Shown here: positions 1 through 5,970 of the stretch, in pieces
How the letters are laid out: every line of letters begins with the position of its first letter
Position numbering within the stretch: position 1 is the stretch's first letter
Origin: an uncultured Haloferula sp.
GTDB taxonomy: Bacteria; Verrucomicrobiota; Verrucomicrobiae; Verrucomicrobiales; Akkermansiaceae
DNA: 6,029 nt
Assembly (NCBI GenBank): GCA_946481625.1
Contig: CAMLOZ010000241.1
Coordinates: forward strand, 1 to 6,029
Direction of reading: 5' to 3'
Made by a program: the position numbers and the translations under genes
Notes under the pieces: generated by a model
Told to the model about the DNA's origin: nothing
The model's input: only the letters and a program-made list of their open reading frames with translations
Databases searched by the model: none

Positions 1-1143
1 CCAATCCTGTCCCTGCCAATCGATGAGGTGCGCCGGGGCCTCCTTGGTGAGACCCTCCCACCACACGTCGCCATCGTCGGTCAGGGCGACGTTGGTGAAG
101 ATCGTGTTCTCCTTCATCGACTCCATCGCGATGGGATTCGTGTCGTATGAAGTTCCCGGCGCGACGCCGAAGTAGCCGGTCTCCGGATTGATCGCATGCA
201 AGCGACCATCTTCGTGCGGCCACAGCCAGGCGATGTCGTCGCCCACGATCGTCGTCTTCCAGCCCGCCTCGGCGTAGATCTTCGGCGGCACGATCATCGC
301 AAGGTTCGTCTTGCCGCAGGCGGACGGGAAAGCCGCGGTGACATAGGTCTTCTCGCCGCTCGGCGCCTCGAGGCCGAGGATCAGCATGTGCTCCGCCATC
401 CAGTTGTGCTCGCGCGCGATATTGCTCGCGATCCGCAGCGCCAGGCACTTCTTGCCGAGCAGCGCATTCCCGCCGTAGCCGGAGCCGTAGGACCAGATCT
501 CGCGGGATTCGGGAAAATGAACGATGTACTTGTCCTCGTTGCAGGGCCAGGGGACATCGGCCTGTCCCGGCTCGAGCGGCGCACCGATCGAGTGCAGGCA
601 GGGAATGAAGCGCCCGTGGCCATCGCGCCTGGCGGGAACCTCTCCCGTCGCTTCCGCTTCCAGGCGGTCCAGCACGCGCTGGCCCATGTGCGCCATGATG
701 CGGGTATTCACCGCGACATAGGCGCTGTCGGTGACTTGCACGCCGATCTTCGCCAGCGGCGAATCCAAGGGGCCCATGCAGAAGGGCACGACATACATCG
801 TGCGGCCTTTCATCGAACCCCGGAACTTGTCCGTGAGCAGGGCCTTCATCTCCTCCGGAGCCATCCAATGGTTGGTGGGACCCGCGAGGTCCTTGCGGCG
901 CGAACAGATGAACGTGCGGTCCTCCACCCGCGCCACGTCGGAAGGTGTCGAGCGGGCGAGGAAAGAGTTCGGCCGCTTCTCCGGATTCAAGCGGGTGAAG
1001 GTGCCCTTCTCCACCAGGAGCTGGCACAGGCGGGCCCACTCATCCTGCGACCCGTCGCACCATTCGACACGGTCCGGCTGACACAGGACGGTCATCTCCT
1101 CGACCCAGGCGAGGAGTTCGGCATGGCGCGAGGGCGGGTTCAT
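1..1143 (-). CDS. pckG: Phosphoenolpyruvate carboxykinase (GTP), N-terminal 381 codons, 3' end outside window
   Basis: This cytoplasmic enzyme interconverts oxaloacetate plus GTP with phosphoenolpyruvate, CO2 and GDP, the first committed step of gluconeogenesis. I translated the minus strand from 1143 to base 1 and it is open throughout. Visible landmarks are the GTP-type P-loop [10 protein letters not shown] (residues 271-280), with the reactive cysteine at 276 and the P-loop lysine at 278. Metal-site residues are K231/K232 in [10 protein letters not shown]252 in AEHM and the aspartate pair D302/D303 in GDDIAW. The motifs [18 protein letters not shown] (309-326) and [11 protein letters not shown] are also family hallmarks. 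The ATP-type P-loop (GTGKTT) is absent, so the GTP class is clear. The family is about 600 residues long, so roughly the last 220, including the guanine-binding aromatics, are missing here. The start fits the usual N-terminus ([10 protein letters not shown]). No Shine-Dalgarno sequence precedes it, and a 194-base gap separates it from the upstream gene. Confidence 0.97.
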   Translation of the reverse strand, partial: MNPPSRHAELLAWVEEMTVLCQPDRVEWCDGSQDEWARLCQLLVEKGTFTRLNPEKRPNSFLARSTPSDVARVEDRTFICSRRKDLAGPTNHWMAPEEMKALLTDKFRGSMKGRTMYVVPFCMGPLDSPLAKIGVQVTDSAYVAVNTRIMAHMGQRVLDRLEAEATGEVPARRDGHGRFIPCLHSIGAPLEPGQADVPWPCNEDKYIVHFPESREIWSYGSGYGGNALLGKKCLALRIASNIAREHNWMAEHMLILGLEAPSGEKTYVTAAFPSACGKTNLAMIVPPKIYAEAGWKTTIVGDDIAWLWPHEDGRLHAINPETGYFGVAPGTSYDTNPIAMESMKENTIFTNVALTDDGDVWWEGLTKEAPAHLIDWQGQDW

Positions 1144-1337
1144 GTGGGGAGCATGAAAACGCTTGAAGCCATGGCGAGCAATCCAATCGGAGGATTTGGG
1201 CGGGATTGGCGGAGATTTGACCGCTTTCCGCCGCTTGCCCGCCGGAAATGATCGGATCGCTTCACGCCCGTCGGGCCGCCGTCGCCCCGCCCGCCTTGCG
1301 AACGGATGGGGCGCTGGCCACCCAAGTGGAGGGGAAA
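1144..1337. other. Intergenic region upstream of pckG
   Basis: This 194-base gap lies between the stop of the 127-residue protein gene and the pckG start, so it should carry any separate pckG promoter and leader. I could not find a convincing -35/-10 pair on the minus strand. Just before the start (about 1183-1215) there is a stretch where short AATCC/AAATCC-like words recur. A small 5+1+5 palindrome, GCCCGTCGGGC, lies near 1267-1277. No hairpin followed by a T-run is visible, so readthrough from the upstream gene is possible. Short open frames here (for example minus 1325-1140, which overlaps the pckG start) have no coding features. Confidence 0.5.
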
Positions 1338-1721
1338 TCAGATTCGGAACCGGCGCAGCGTATCCGCTACCCGGTCGCGTCCGGAGGGACGGCGGGCCAA
1401 GGGATCCTGCAGGGTGCGCACGGCCTTGCGGCCGCCAGCGAAGAGGAAGGATTCGCATTCGATCTCCACGACTTCCAAACCCATGTAATAGGTATCGCGG
1501 AGGGTGGAAACGGCATCGGTGCCGAAGACTTCAGCCAGATGCTCGCGCAGCAAGGCCGCCTCCGTTTTCCCCACGTAGAGGAAGGCCGGCGTCTCGCCAT
1601 GCGCGCATTTGGAGCGGATCAATTCGGACACGGCTTCAGGACTCCAACAGTCCCCGAAGACAAGCTCGGGGGCCAGGGTGGTCGAGTCGGGGAAGGGTGC
1701 TGACTCGCGGGATGTGTTCAT
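1338..1721 (-). CDS. Unrecognised conserved-looking hypothetical protein, 127 aa
   Basis: I do not recognise this protein. From the ATG at 1721 it is 127 residues, soluble-looking, with no signal peptide or membrane segment. Codon choice is strongly G/C at third positions, like its neighbours, which supports real coding on this strand. The core (about 45-105) alternates helix-like and strand-like stretches: [21 protein letters not shown], then [18 protein letters not shown] and SFLFAGGRK. This suggests a small alpha/beta domain. Cysteines at 25, 39 and 89 form no metal motif. The tail (107-127) is arginine-rich and could touch nucleic acid, but that is speculation. The frame stays open upstream to 1892, with alternative ATGs at 1760 and 1892. 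I chose 1721 because the upstream residues look non-coding and contain rare-looking codons. No start has a Shine-Dalgarno sequence. It stands alone between metG (340 bases upstream) and pckG (194 bases downstream). Confidence 0.75.
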   Translation of the reverse strand: MNTSRESAPFPDSTTLAPELVFGDCWSPEAVSELIRSKCAHGETPAFLYVGKTEAALLREHLAEVFGTDAVSTLRDTYYMGLEVVEIECESFLFAGGRKAVRTLQDPLARRPSGRDRVADTLRRFRI

Positions 1722-1947
1722 GGTGTCGGTGACAGGGTGGTCGCGATTCGGGAGCAACATACGTGCCCGAACGACCGATTCATCACTCCGGTAGTGACAA
1801 TTCCGTATGCCATGCCTTCGGCTCATGATATTGGTCAGACAGGATGAAATATTACATCTCCGACCTGACGGGAAGATGCAAGAGCCGAGCAATGGCCCCG
1901 TTCAGCCCCTCCTTACGGCTCCCGCCAAATGCGAAAGCGTAGGGGGC

Positions 1948-1965
1948 GGCGACACTCTTGTCGCC
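1948..1965. repeat. Perfect 7+4+7 palindrome (hairpin unit A)
   Basis: The sequence GGCGACA-CTCT-TGTCGCC is a perfect 7-bp stem with a 4-base loop. It is not followed by a T-run on either strand, so it does not look like a Rho-independent terminator. It shares the plan GNGACA-4 bases-TGTCNC with the imperfect palindrome at 1983-1999, which suggests both belong to one intergenic repeat family. Confidence 0.65.
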
Positions 1966-1982
1966 GGATGGACGTGATAGCC

Positions 1983-1999
1983 GGGGACAGGAGTGCCCC
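1983..1999. repeat. Imperfect palindrome (hairpin unit B)
   Basis: GGGGACA-GGAG-TG-CCCC forms a GGGG/CCCC plus CA/TG stem with one bulged A. Restoring a single missing T would make it a perfect 7+4+7 palindrome of the same design as the unit at 1948-1965, which starts 35 bases away. It could be a degraded copy of the same repeat. Confidence 0.5.
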
Positions 2000-2039
2000 C
2001 TCTCCTTAAAGCTATCGCCACATGCGCTCCCCGCAGGAG

Positions 2040-2052
2040 GGGCGGCACGCCC
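2040..2052. repeat. Small hairpin just downstream of metG (unit C)
   Basis: GGGCG-GCA-CGCCC is a perfect 5-bp stem with a 3-base loop, starting about 9 bases past the metG stop codon on the minus strand. It lacks a following T-run. It could slow decay or weakly terminate the metG mRNA, or be another member of the local palindrome cluster. Confidence 0.45.
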
Positions 2053-2061
2053 TACCGCGCC

Positions 2062-3663
2062 CTACTCTTCCACCTCTTCGACGACGATCCGCGGGAACAC
2101 CGGCTTCGGCTTCCCGGTCTCGTGACCGTCCGGCACGAGGCCCCACCTCAGATCGTCCAGCTTCAGCGAGAGGAGGTCATCCATGCGGAGCTGTGCCGCG
2201 ATGCGCGCCGCGGGATCAGGGAGCACCGGCGAAAGCAAGACCGCGCAATGGGCGAGGCTTTCCACCAGATGCTGCAAGACTGCATCGAGCCGGCTCTTGA
2301 GCGCGGGGTCTTTCGCCAGTTCCCAAGGTTTGTTCCGCTCGGCATAGGCGTTGCAATGCGTGACGTGACGGTTGATCGCCTTGAGCGCCTCGGCGACGTC
2401 GAAGGCATCCATGGCCTCGCGATAGTCGCCGGTCACGGTCTCCAGCGAAGCCCGCAGGTTCGACTCCTCGTCCATGGTCTCCGAAGTCACCGTCACGATG
2501 CCGTTCGCGAAACGCGCGGTCATGTTCAAGGCCCGGTTGCAGAGGTTCCCCAGTTCGTTCGCCAGTTCCTGGTTGTAGAGCATCACGAGACGGCTCAGAT
2601 CGAAGTCCGCGTCCTTGCCCGTCGTGATATCGCGCACCAGATAGTAACGTAGCGCATCCACGCCGAATTTGTCCGCCAGTTCGTCGGGATCCACCACGTT
2701 GCCGAGCGACTTCGACATCTTCTCGCTCTCGCCGGTGGCGCTCTTCCGGTTCCACCAGCCGTGAACCAGGATCTGCGGCATTTCCTCATCGCCGAAGCCC
2801 ATCGCATGCAGCATGCAGGGCCAGTAGATGCCATGTGCGGGCACGAGGATGTCCTTGCCGATCACGTGCACGGGCGGTCGCGAACCTCCGCCGGCCGAGG
2901 GCCAGAGCTTCGCGAACGAAGGAAGGCCGGCGTCTTCTTTCGCGCGGTAGCCTGCGAAGGAGATATAGTTGATCAGCGCGTCGAACCACACGTAGGTGAC
3001 GAAGTCCGGGTCGAAGGGAATCTCGATGCCCCAACGCAGGCGCTCCTTCGGCCGCGAGATGCAGAGGTCGAGTTCCCCTGAGTTTGCCAGGGCGCCGAGC
3101 AACTCGTTCCGGCGGAAACCCGGGATCACGAAGTCGGGATGCTTCGCCGTGAATTCCTTCAGCCACCCGGCATGCGCGCTCAGGCGGAAGTACCAGTTCT
3201 CTTCCTCGATCTCGACCACCTCGCCCCACTCGGCCCCGAACTCGCCCGCCTCGTTCCGGTCGCGGTCAGTGAGGAACTGCTCCTGGCGGACGGAGTAAAA
3301 CCCCTTGTAGCCCTTCTTGTAGAGTTCGCCGCGCTCCTTGAGATCGGTCAGGATCGCCTGCACGCAGGTCTTGTGGCGCTCGTCGGTGGTCTCCGCCCAA
3401 CCGTCGTACTGCAGGCCGAGTTTTTTCCACAGGTTCAGGAACAGCTTCGTCTTCTTCTTCGCGAAAGTCGCGGGATGGATGCCTTCTTTCTCCGCGGTCT
3501 GCTGCACCTTCTGGCCGTGCTGGTCCACCCCGGTCAGGAAATGGACATCCTCCCCCCGCAAGCGCTGGTAGCGGGCGATAACGTCGGCAAGGACCTTTTC
3601 ATACGCGTGCCCGATGTGAGGGGCACCGTTGGTGTAGTCGATGGCGGTGGTGATGAAGAACAT
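2062..3663 (-). CDS. metG: Methionyl-tRNA synthetase, zincless short form, 533 aa
   Basis: This cytoplasmic class I synthetase charges tRNA-Met using ATP. The Rossmann domain opens MFFITTAIDYTNGAPHIGHA, with the HIGH motif at residues 16-19 and the KMSKS loop at 315-319. The methionine/aminoacyl site region includes TGVDQHG (44-50) and YVWFDALINY (224-233). The connective peptide reads GFYSVRQEQF (121-130) where zinc-binding relatives have cysteine pairs; no CxxC is present, so this is the zincless type seen in mycobacteria and mitochondria. The helical anticodon domain runs from about 355 to 510, with NKPWEL at 444-449. At 533 residues it lacks the C-terminal tRNA-binding domain of the 677-residue E. 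coli enzyme. The frame is open upstream to an ATG at 3720, but those 19 codons lie partly in the inverted-repeat element and precede the conserved start, so 3663 is preferred. No Shine-Dalgarno sequence is visible. Confidence 0.97.
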   Translation of the reverse strand: MFFITTAIDYTNGAPHIGHAYEKVLADVIARYQRLRGEDVHFLTGVDQHGQKVQQTAEKEGIHPATFAKKKTKLFLNLWKKLGLQYDGWAETTDERHKTCVQAILTDLKERGELYKKGYKGFYSVRQEQFLTDRDRNEAGEFGAEWGEVVEIEEENWYFRLSAHAGWLKEFTAKHPDFVIPGFRRNELLGALANSGELDLCISRPKERLRWGIEIPFDPDFVTYVWFDALINYISFAGYRAKEDAGLPSFAKLWPSAGGGSRPPVHVIGKDILVPAHGIYWPCMLHAMGFGDEEMPQILVHGWWNRKSATGESEKMSKSLGNVVDPDELADKFGVDALRYYLVRDITTGKDADFDLSRLVMLYNQELANELGNLCNRALNMTARFANGIVTVTSETMDEESNLRASLETVTGDYREAMDAFDVAEALKAINRHVTHCNAYAERNKPWELAKDPALKSRLDAVLQHLVESLAHCAVLLSPVLPDPAARIAAQLRMDDLLSLKLDDLRWGLVPDGHETGKPKPVFPRIVVEEVEE

Positions 3664-3670
3664 ACTGGAA

Positions 3671-3783
3671 AATGACGAATTCAGGATTTCCGAATGACGA
3701 AGGAAAAGCCTCTGCCGCAATGCTCAAATCCCCGCACTCTCATCACAAGACATTCGTCATCCGGAAATTCGTAATTCGTCATT
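3671..3783. repeat. 113-bp element with 33-bp inverted arms (MITE/REP-like) between the TPR gene and metG
   Basis: The left arm (3671-3703) and the reverse complement of the right arm (3751-3783) match at 28 of 33 positions, enclosing a 47-base centre. Each arm itself contains the word AATGACGAA (or GATGACGAA) twice, 13 bases apart, giving four copies in all: 3671-3679, 3693-3701, and on the minus strand 3761-3753 and 3783-3775. The element is richer in A/T than the flanking genes. It contains no protein gene, so any movement would need a transposase supplied in trans. It begins 7 bases before the metG start and its outer end overlaps the last bases, including the stop codon, of the TPR gene. 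Transcribed from either strand it would form a long hairpin. Membership of a multi-copy genomic family is inferred, not shown. Confidence 0.8.
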
Positions 3784-4117
3784 CCCTCACGACCTTGCCT
3801 CCGAGGGAAAGTATCCTCGCATTCGCCTTGGCGGCCTCCGCCTCTCCGATCTGCCCGTCCCGGACATACATCTGGGAAAGGGCGGTCCAGGCCAGCAGGT
3901 CGTTGGGGCGAAGGGTGGTCGCCTGCAATCCGCAGCCGATGGCCTCCTTCACTTGCCCAAGCTTCAACAAGCACATGCCGAGGGCATGCCACCCGTCGAA
4001 GAAATCCGGGTCGAGGGCGACGCAACGGCGGTAAAGCTCCGCGGCCTCCTCGAGTTCGCCGAGTGCCAGACAGCCGTTCGCGTCGTCAAACAAGCGCTCG
4101 CGTTCGGTGTCCGGCAT
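3779..4117 (-). CDS. Small tetratricopeptide-repeat protein, 112 aa
   Basis: The whole protein is about three TPR helical hairpins: roughly residues 6-38 (ALGELEEAAELYRRCVALDP), 40-72 (GWHALGMCLLKLGQVKEAI, ending LRPND) and 74-106 (AWTALSQMYVRDGQIGEAEA). The W-LG-Y-A-P spacing is well kept. TPR proteins act as binding scaffolds, and no catalytic motif is present. There is no signal peptide or membrane segment, so a cytoplasmic location is expected. The gene starts 7 bases after the stop of the PpiD-like gene, implying co-transcription and probably coupled translation. No Shine-Dalgarno sequence precedes the ATG. The stop codon (3781-3779) lies inside the neighbouring inverted repeat, so the present C-terminus may have been set by insertion of that element. 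The true partner is unknown; the upstream chaperone is the obvious candidate by context. Confidence 0.88.
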   Translation of the reverse strand: MPDTERERLFDDANGCLALGELEEAAELYRRCVALDPDFFDGWHALGMCLLKLGQVKEAIGCGLQATTLRPNDLLAWTALSQMYVRDGQIGEAEAAKANARILSLGGKVVRE

Positions 4118-4124
4118 GAGTGGA

Positions 4125-5756
4125 TCAGCGTTTGACAGCGGGATCGACGATCTGGGCCTGCTCGAGCTTCTCGCCCAGCCAGGCCATGTAGGCGTCCCGC
4201 TTCATCTCTTCGGCCTGGCGCTTGAGGGCCTGGTTGATCCGCTCGTCGCGGGCCGGGTCCTTCACCAGTTCGCGCTTCTCGACGAAGACGAAGACGGCAC
4301 CGTCCGGCCGGATCACGGGATCGGCCAGCTTGCCGGCTTCGACCGTGGAAGCCGCTTCGAAAAGGGTGGTGGTATCGGCCTCGCCTTCCAGTTTGTCGGT
4401 GGACTTGAAGGGTCCGTGGCTCTTCGGTTCCAGACCGACCTCCTTGGTCAGTTCGGCGAACGGCTTCCCGGCGGCAAGGCCCTCGCGGATCTTGGCGGCC
4501 TTTTCGTCGGCGTCCTTTTTGAGCGCCTCGCTGGCCTTTTGGGCGATGTAGTCGGCACGGACTTCTTCCTTGGCCTCCTCGAAGGTCTTGGGACGGGCCT
4601 CCTCTTCCCCGTCAAGACGGGCGACGAGATAGGCGTTGTCCTTGAGCTGGAGGGCCTCCGTGAAACGGCTCAAGGGGTCGGTGCTATCGGTCAGTTGAAA
4701 GAGCTCGTCCGCCACCGGCTTGGGGTTGTCGGAGACAGTAGTGCCCTGCAGTTCGGCCGGGACGGCACTGCGGGGGAACAACCCGGTGGCAACCAGTGTC
4801 CAGCCATCTTCGGCGACCCGTTTCTCGAAGTCTTTGCCCTCGCTGTTCTGGATGTCGAGGAGCAGGGTATCCACCTTGGCAATGACCTCGTCGTCGATCT
4901 GGCGCTTCTTCTCGGCGTATTCGGCATCCTCTTTGGCCTTCTTCTCGGCGGCTTCCTTCTCTGCCGCCTTCTTCGCCTCTTCGGTGACGGCATCCGGAAG
5001 CTTCGGCGGCTCGACCGCACGCTCGGGATAGGTTGGCTTGGCGATCAGGTAGCTCACCTTGATCTTGCGCTCGACCATGTACTTTTCCTTGGTGGTTTCC
5101 CAAGCCGCCTTGAGTTCCTCATCGGTCGGCTTGATCTGCTCCTGGAAGGTGGCGAGCGCCGTGCGCGCCACCTGGATGCTGACCTGCTGCTCGGTGCTGG
5201 CCGCGCTTTCGAGCGCAGCCTCGCGGGTACCGCCGAGACCGCCGCCGATGATTTCCTTGAGTTGCTCCGAAGCGATGCTGTCGCGGATCAGGTCGAGAAG
5301 GTCCTTCTCAAGCATGCCGAAGCGGCCCAAGCCGTCGACCAGCCTGTTGTAACGTTCTTGGCTGAACTGGCCATCCGGTCCCGTGAAGGTCGCCTTGACG
5401 TGGGCCTCGACCTCCTGATCGCCGGGATGGATCCCGAAATCCTCGCAGGCTTGCCGCAGGGTGAGGCGGTTGATGAAAAAGCGACGAACGCCCTGAGGGC
5501 TGCCGTCGGCCCCCAGTTCGCTGATGAGCTGGATCGTGCCGGTCTGGAAGGCCAAGCTGTAGTCGGAGGCCGGAGCCTCGGCCAGCTTGCGGTATTGGGT
5601 GGCGGTGTAGCTGGTGCCGTCCACGGTGAGGACCACCGGATTGTTGGCATTCGCCCGGCCCATGGTCGCGGGATCGCCGAAGAAGGCGAGGCCGACGAAA
5701 AGCAGCGCGATCACGAAAATGATCAGGCCGGTGTACTTGCGGAGGTGTTCGATCAT
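4125..5756 (-). CDS. Membrane-anchored SurA/PpiD-like periplasmic chaperone (peptidyl-prolyl isomerase family), 543 aa
   Basis: The protein has a short basic N-terminus, one hydrophobic helix (about 10-26) and a large hydrophilic remainder, so it is probably anchored in the inner membrane and faces the periplasm. Residues about 40-170 resemble the SurA/PpiD N-terminal chaperone domain: VVLTVDGTSYTATQY, then AHVKATFTGPDGQFSQERYNRL. Residues about 225-380 resemble a parvulin-like region, interrupted by a Lys/Glu/Ala-rich, probably coiled-coil segment (255-290). A second helical and PpiC-like part follows (390-500), with GKPFAELTKEVG and DPVIRPDGAVFVFVEKREL. Where an active parvulin has its first histidine motif (HILV-like) this reads SYLIA, so isomerase activity is doubtful. 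E. coli PpiD also has an inactive parvulin domain and works as a chaperone near SecYEG. The likely role is binding newly exported proteins. It heads a probable operon with the TPR gene and has no visible Shine-Dalgarno sequence. The name ppiD is only an analogy. Confidence 0.85.
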   Translation of the reverse strand: MIEHLRKYTGLIIFVIALLFVGLAFFGDPATMGRANANNPVVLTVDGTSYTATQYRKLAEAPASDYSLAFQTGTIQLISELGADGSPQGVRRFFINRLTLRQACEDFGIHPGDQEVEAHVKATFTGPDGQFSQERYNRLVDGLGRFGMLEKDLLDLIRDSIASEQLKEIIGGGLGGTREAALESAASTEQQVSIQVARTALATFQEQIKPTDEELKAAWETTKEKYMVERKIKVSYLIAKPTYPERAVEPPKLPDAVTEEAKKAAEKEAAEKKAKEDAEYAEKKRQIDDEVIAKVDTLLLDIQNSEGKDFEKRVAEDGWTLVATGLFPRSAVPAELQGTTVSDNPKPVADELFQLTDSTDPLSRFTEALQLKDNAYLVARLDGEEEARPKTFEEAKEEVRADYIAQKASEALKKDADEKAAKIREGLAAGKPFAELTKEVGLEPKSHGPFKSTDKLEGEADTTTLFEAASTVEAGKLADPVIRPDGAVFVFVEKRELVKDPARDERINQALKRQAEEMKRDAYMAWLGEKLEQAQIVDPAVKR

Positions 5757-5791
5757 GGACGGCTACTTGGGGTGTGCCCGCGGGGCGCGGT

Positions 5792-5820
5792 AGTTAAAGG
5801 AGCCGCCGGGGGGGCATCAA
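5792..5820 (-). promoter_or_regulatory. Weak sigma70-like promoter candidate for the chaperone-TPR operon
   Basis: On the minus strand TTGATG (5820-5815) is followed, after exactly 17 bases, by TTAACT (5797-5792), about 35 bases before the start of the PpiD-like gene. The -35 keeps TTGA, but the -10 matches the consensus poorly. The spacing, and the position between the upstream terminator and the gene, are the main support. It would give a leader of about 30 bases. Confidence 0.3.
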
Positions 5821-5889
5821 CCCCTATTTGCGGTCAAAACGTTGGGGGAAGAACACGCCGCCTTCCGCCCCTCCACTTCCACCCGGGCC

Positions 5890-5928
5890 AAAAAAAGAGC
5901 CGCCGGGGAGCACCCACTCCCCGACGGC
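5890..5928 (-). terminator. Strong Rho-independent terminator, minus strand
   Basis: The arms 5899-5910 (GCCGCCGGGGAG) and 5917-5928 (CTCCCCGACGGC) pair at 11 of 12 positions around a 6-base loop. On the minus strand the stem is followed within three bases by a run of seven T (5896-5890). This is a textbook intrinsic terminator for a minus-strand transcript arriving from beyond the right edge. It insulates the chaperone operon and implies that operon has its own promoter between about 5757 and 5889. Confidence 0.88.
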
Positions 5929-5950
5929 CAAGTTCGTCAACCCTGGCCGG

Positions 5951-5970
5951 TCCCGTCAGACGGGATTCGG
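5951..5970. repeat. Perfect 7+1+7 palindrome near the right edge
   Basis: TCCCGTC-A-GACGGGA (5951-5965) is a perfect inverted repeat with a single central base. It extends across a short asymmetric gap by CCG (5947-5949) and CGG (5968-5970). It overlaps the stop codon of the possible partial gene at the edge and lies about 22 bases before the terminator stem. It could be an auxiliary hairpin in the mRNA 3' end or an operator-like site; nothing distinguishes these. Confidence 0.45.

Larger units (their letters stand above)
1722..2061. other. 340-base intergenic region with palindromes, downstream of metG
   Basis: This is the longest gene-free stretch in the window. Its half nearest metG (1948-2052) contains three small palindromes, listed separately. 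The half nearest the 127-residue protein gene (1722-1900) should hold that gene's promoter. An AT-rich patch at about 1846-1856 gives TGTAATATTT on the minus strand. A TTGCAT lies upstream of it at a 19-base spacing, longer than the sigma70 optimum, so I do not call a promoter. A small 5+5 palindrome (TCACT CCGGT AGTGA) lies at 1783-1797. There is no T-run after any hairpin, so no standard metG terminator is seen, and I find no tRNA or other RNA gene. Confidence 0.6.

Noticed and set aside
196..1251. Long plus-strand open frame of 351 codons
   Set aside because: It is antisense to pckG, whose motifs are unmistakable, and its arginine/histidine-rich translation is typical of the reverse frame of a high-GC gene.
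1163..1732. Plus-strand frames of 189 and 151 codons (1163-1732, 1248-1703)
   Set aside because: They mirror the 127-residue minus-strand gene; their translations are low-complexity and Arg/Pro/Gly-rich, while the minus strand has coherent codon usage and predicted secondary structure.
1722..1892. Longer start for the 127-residue protein (184 aa from 1892, or from the ATG at 1760)
   Set aside because: The added residues are Cys/Arg/His-rich with unlike codon usage and overlap the likely promoter region; the start at 1721 is preferred but not proven.
2000..2061. Rho-independent terminator for metG
   Set aside because: The hairpins downstream of metG are not followed by a T-run on the minus strand.
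3671..3783. CRISPR-like array from the repeated AATGACGAA words
   Set aside because: There are only four 9-base words in inverted arms, no uniform spacers and no cas genes; it is an inverted-repeat element.
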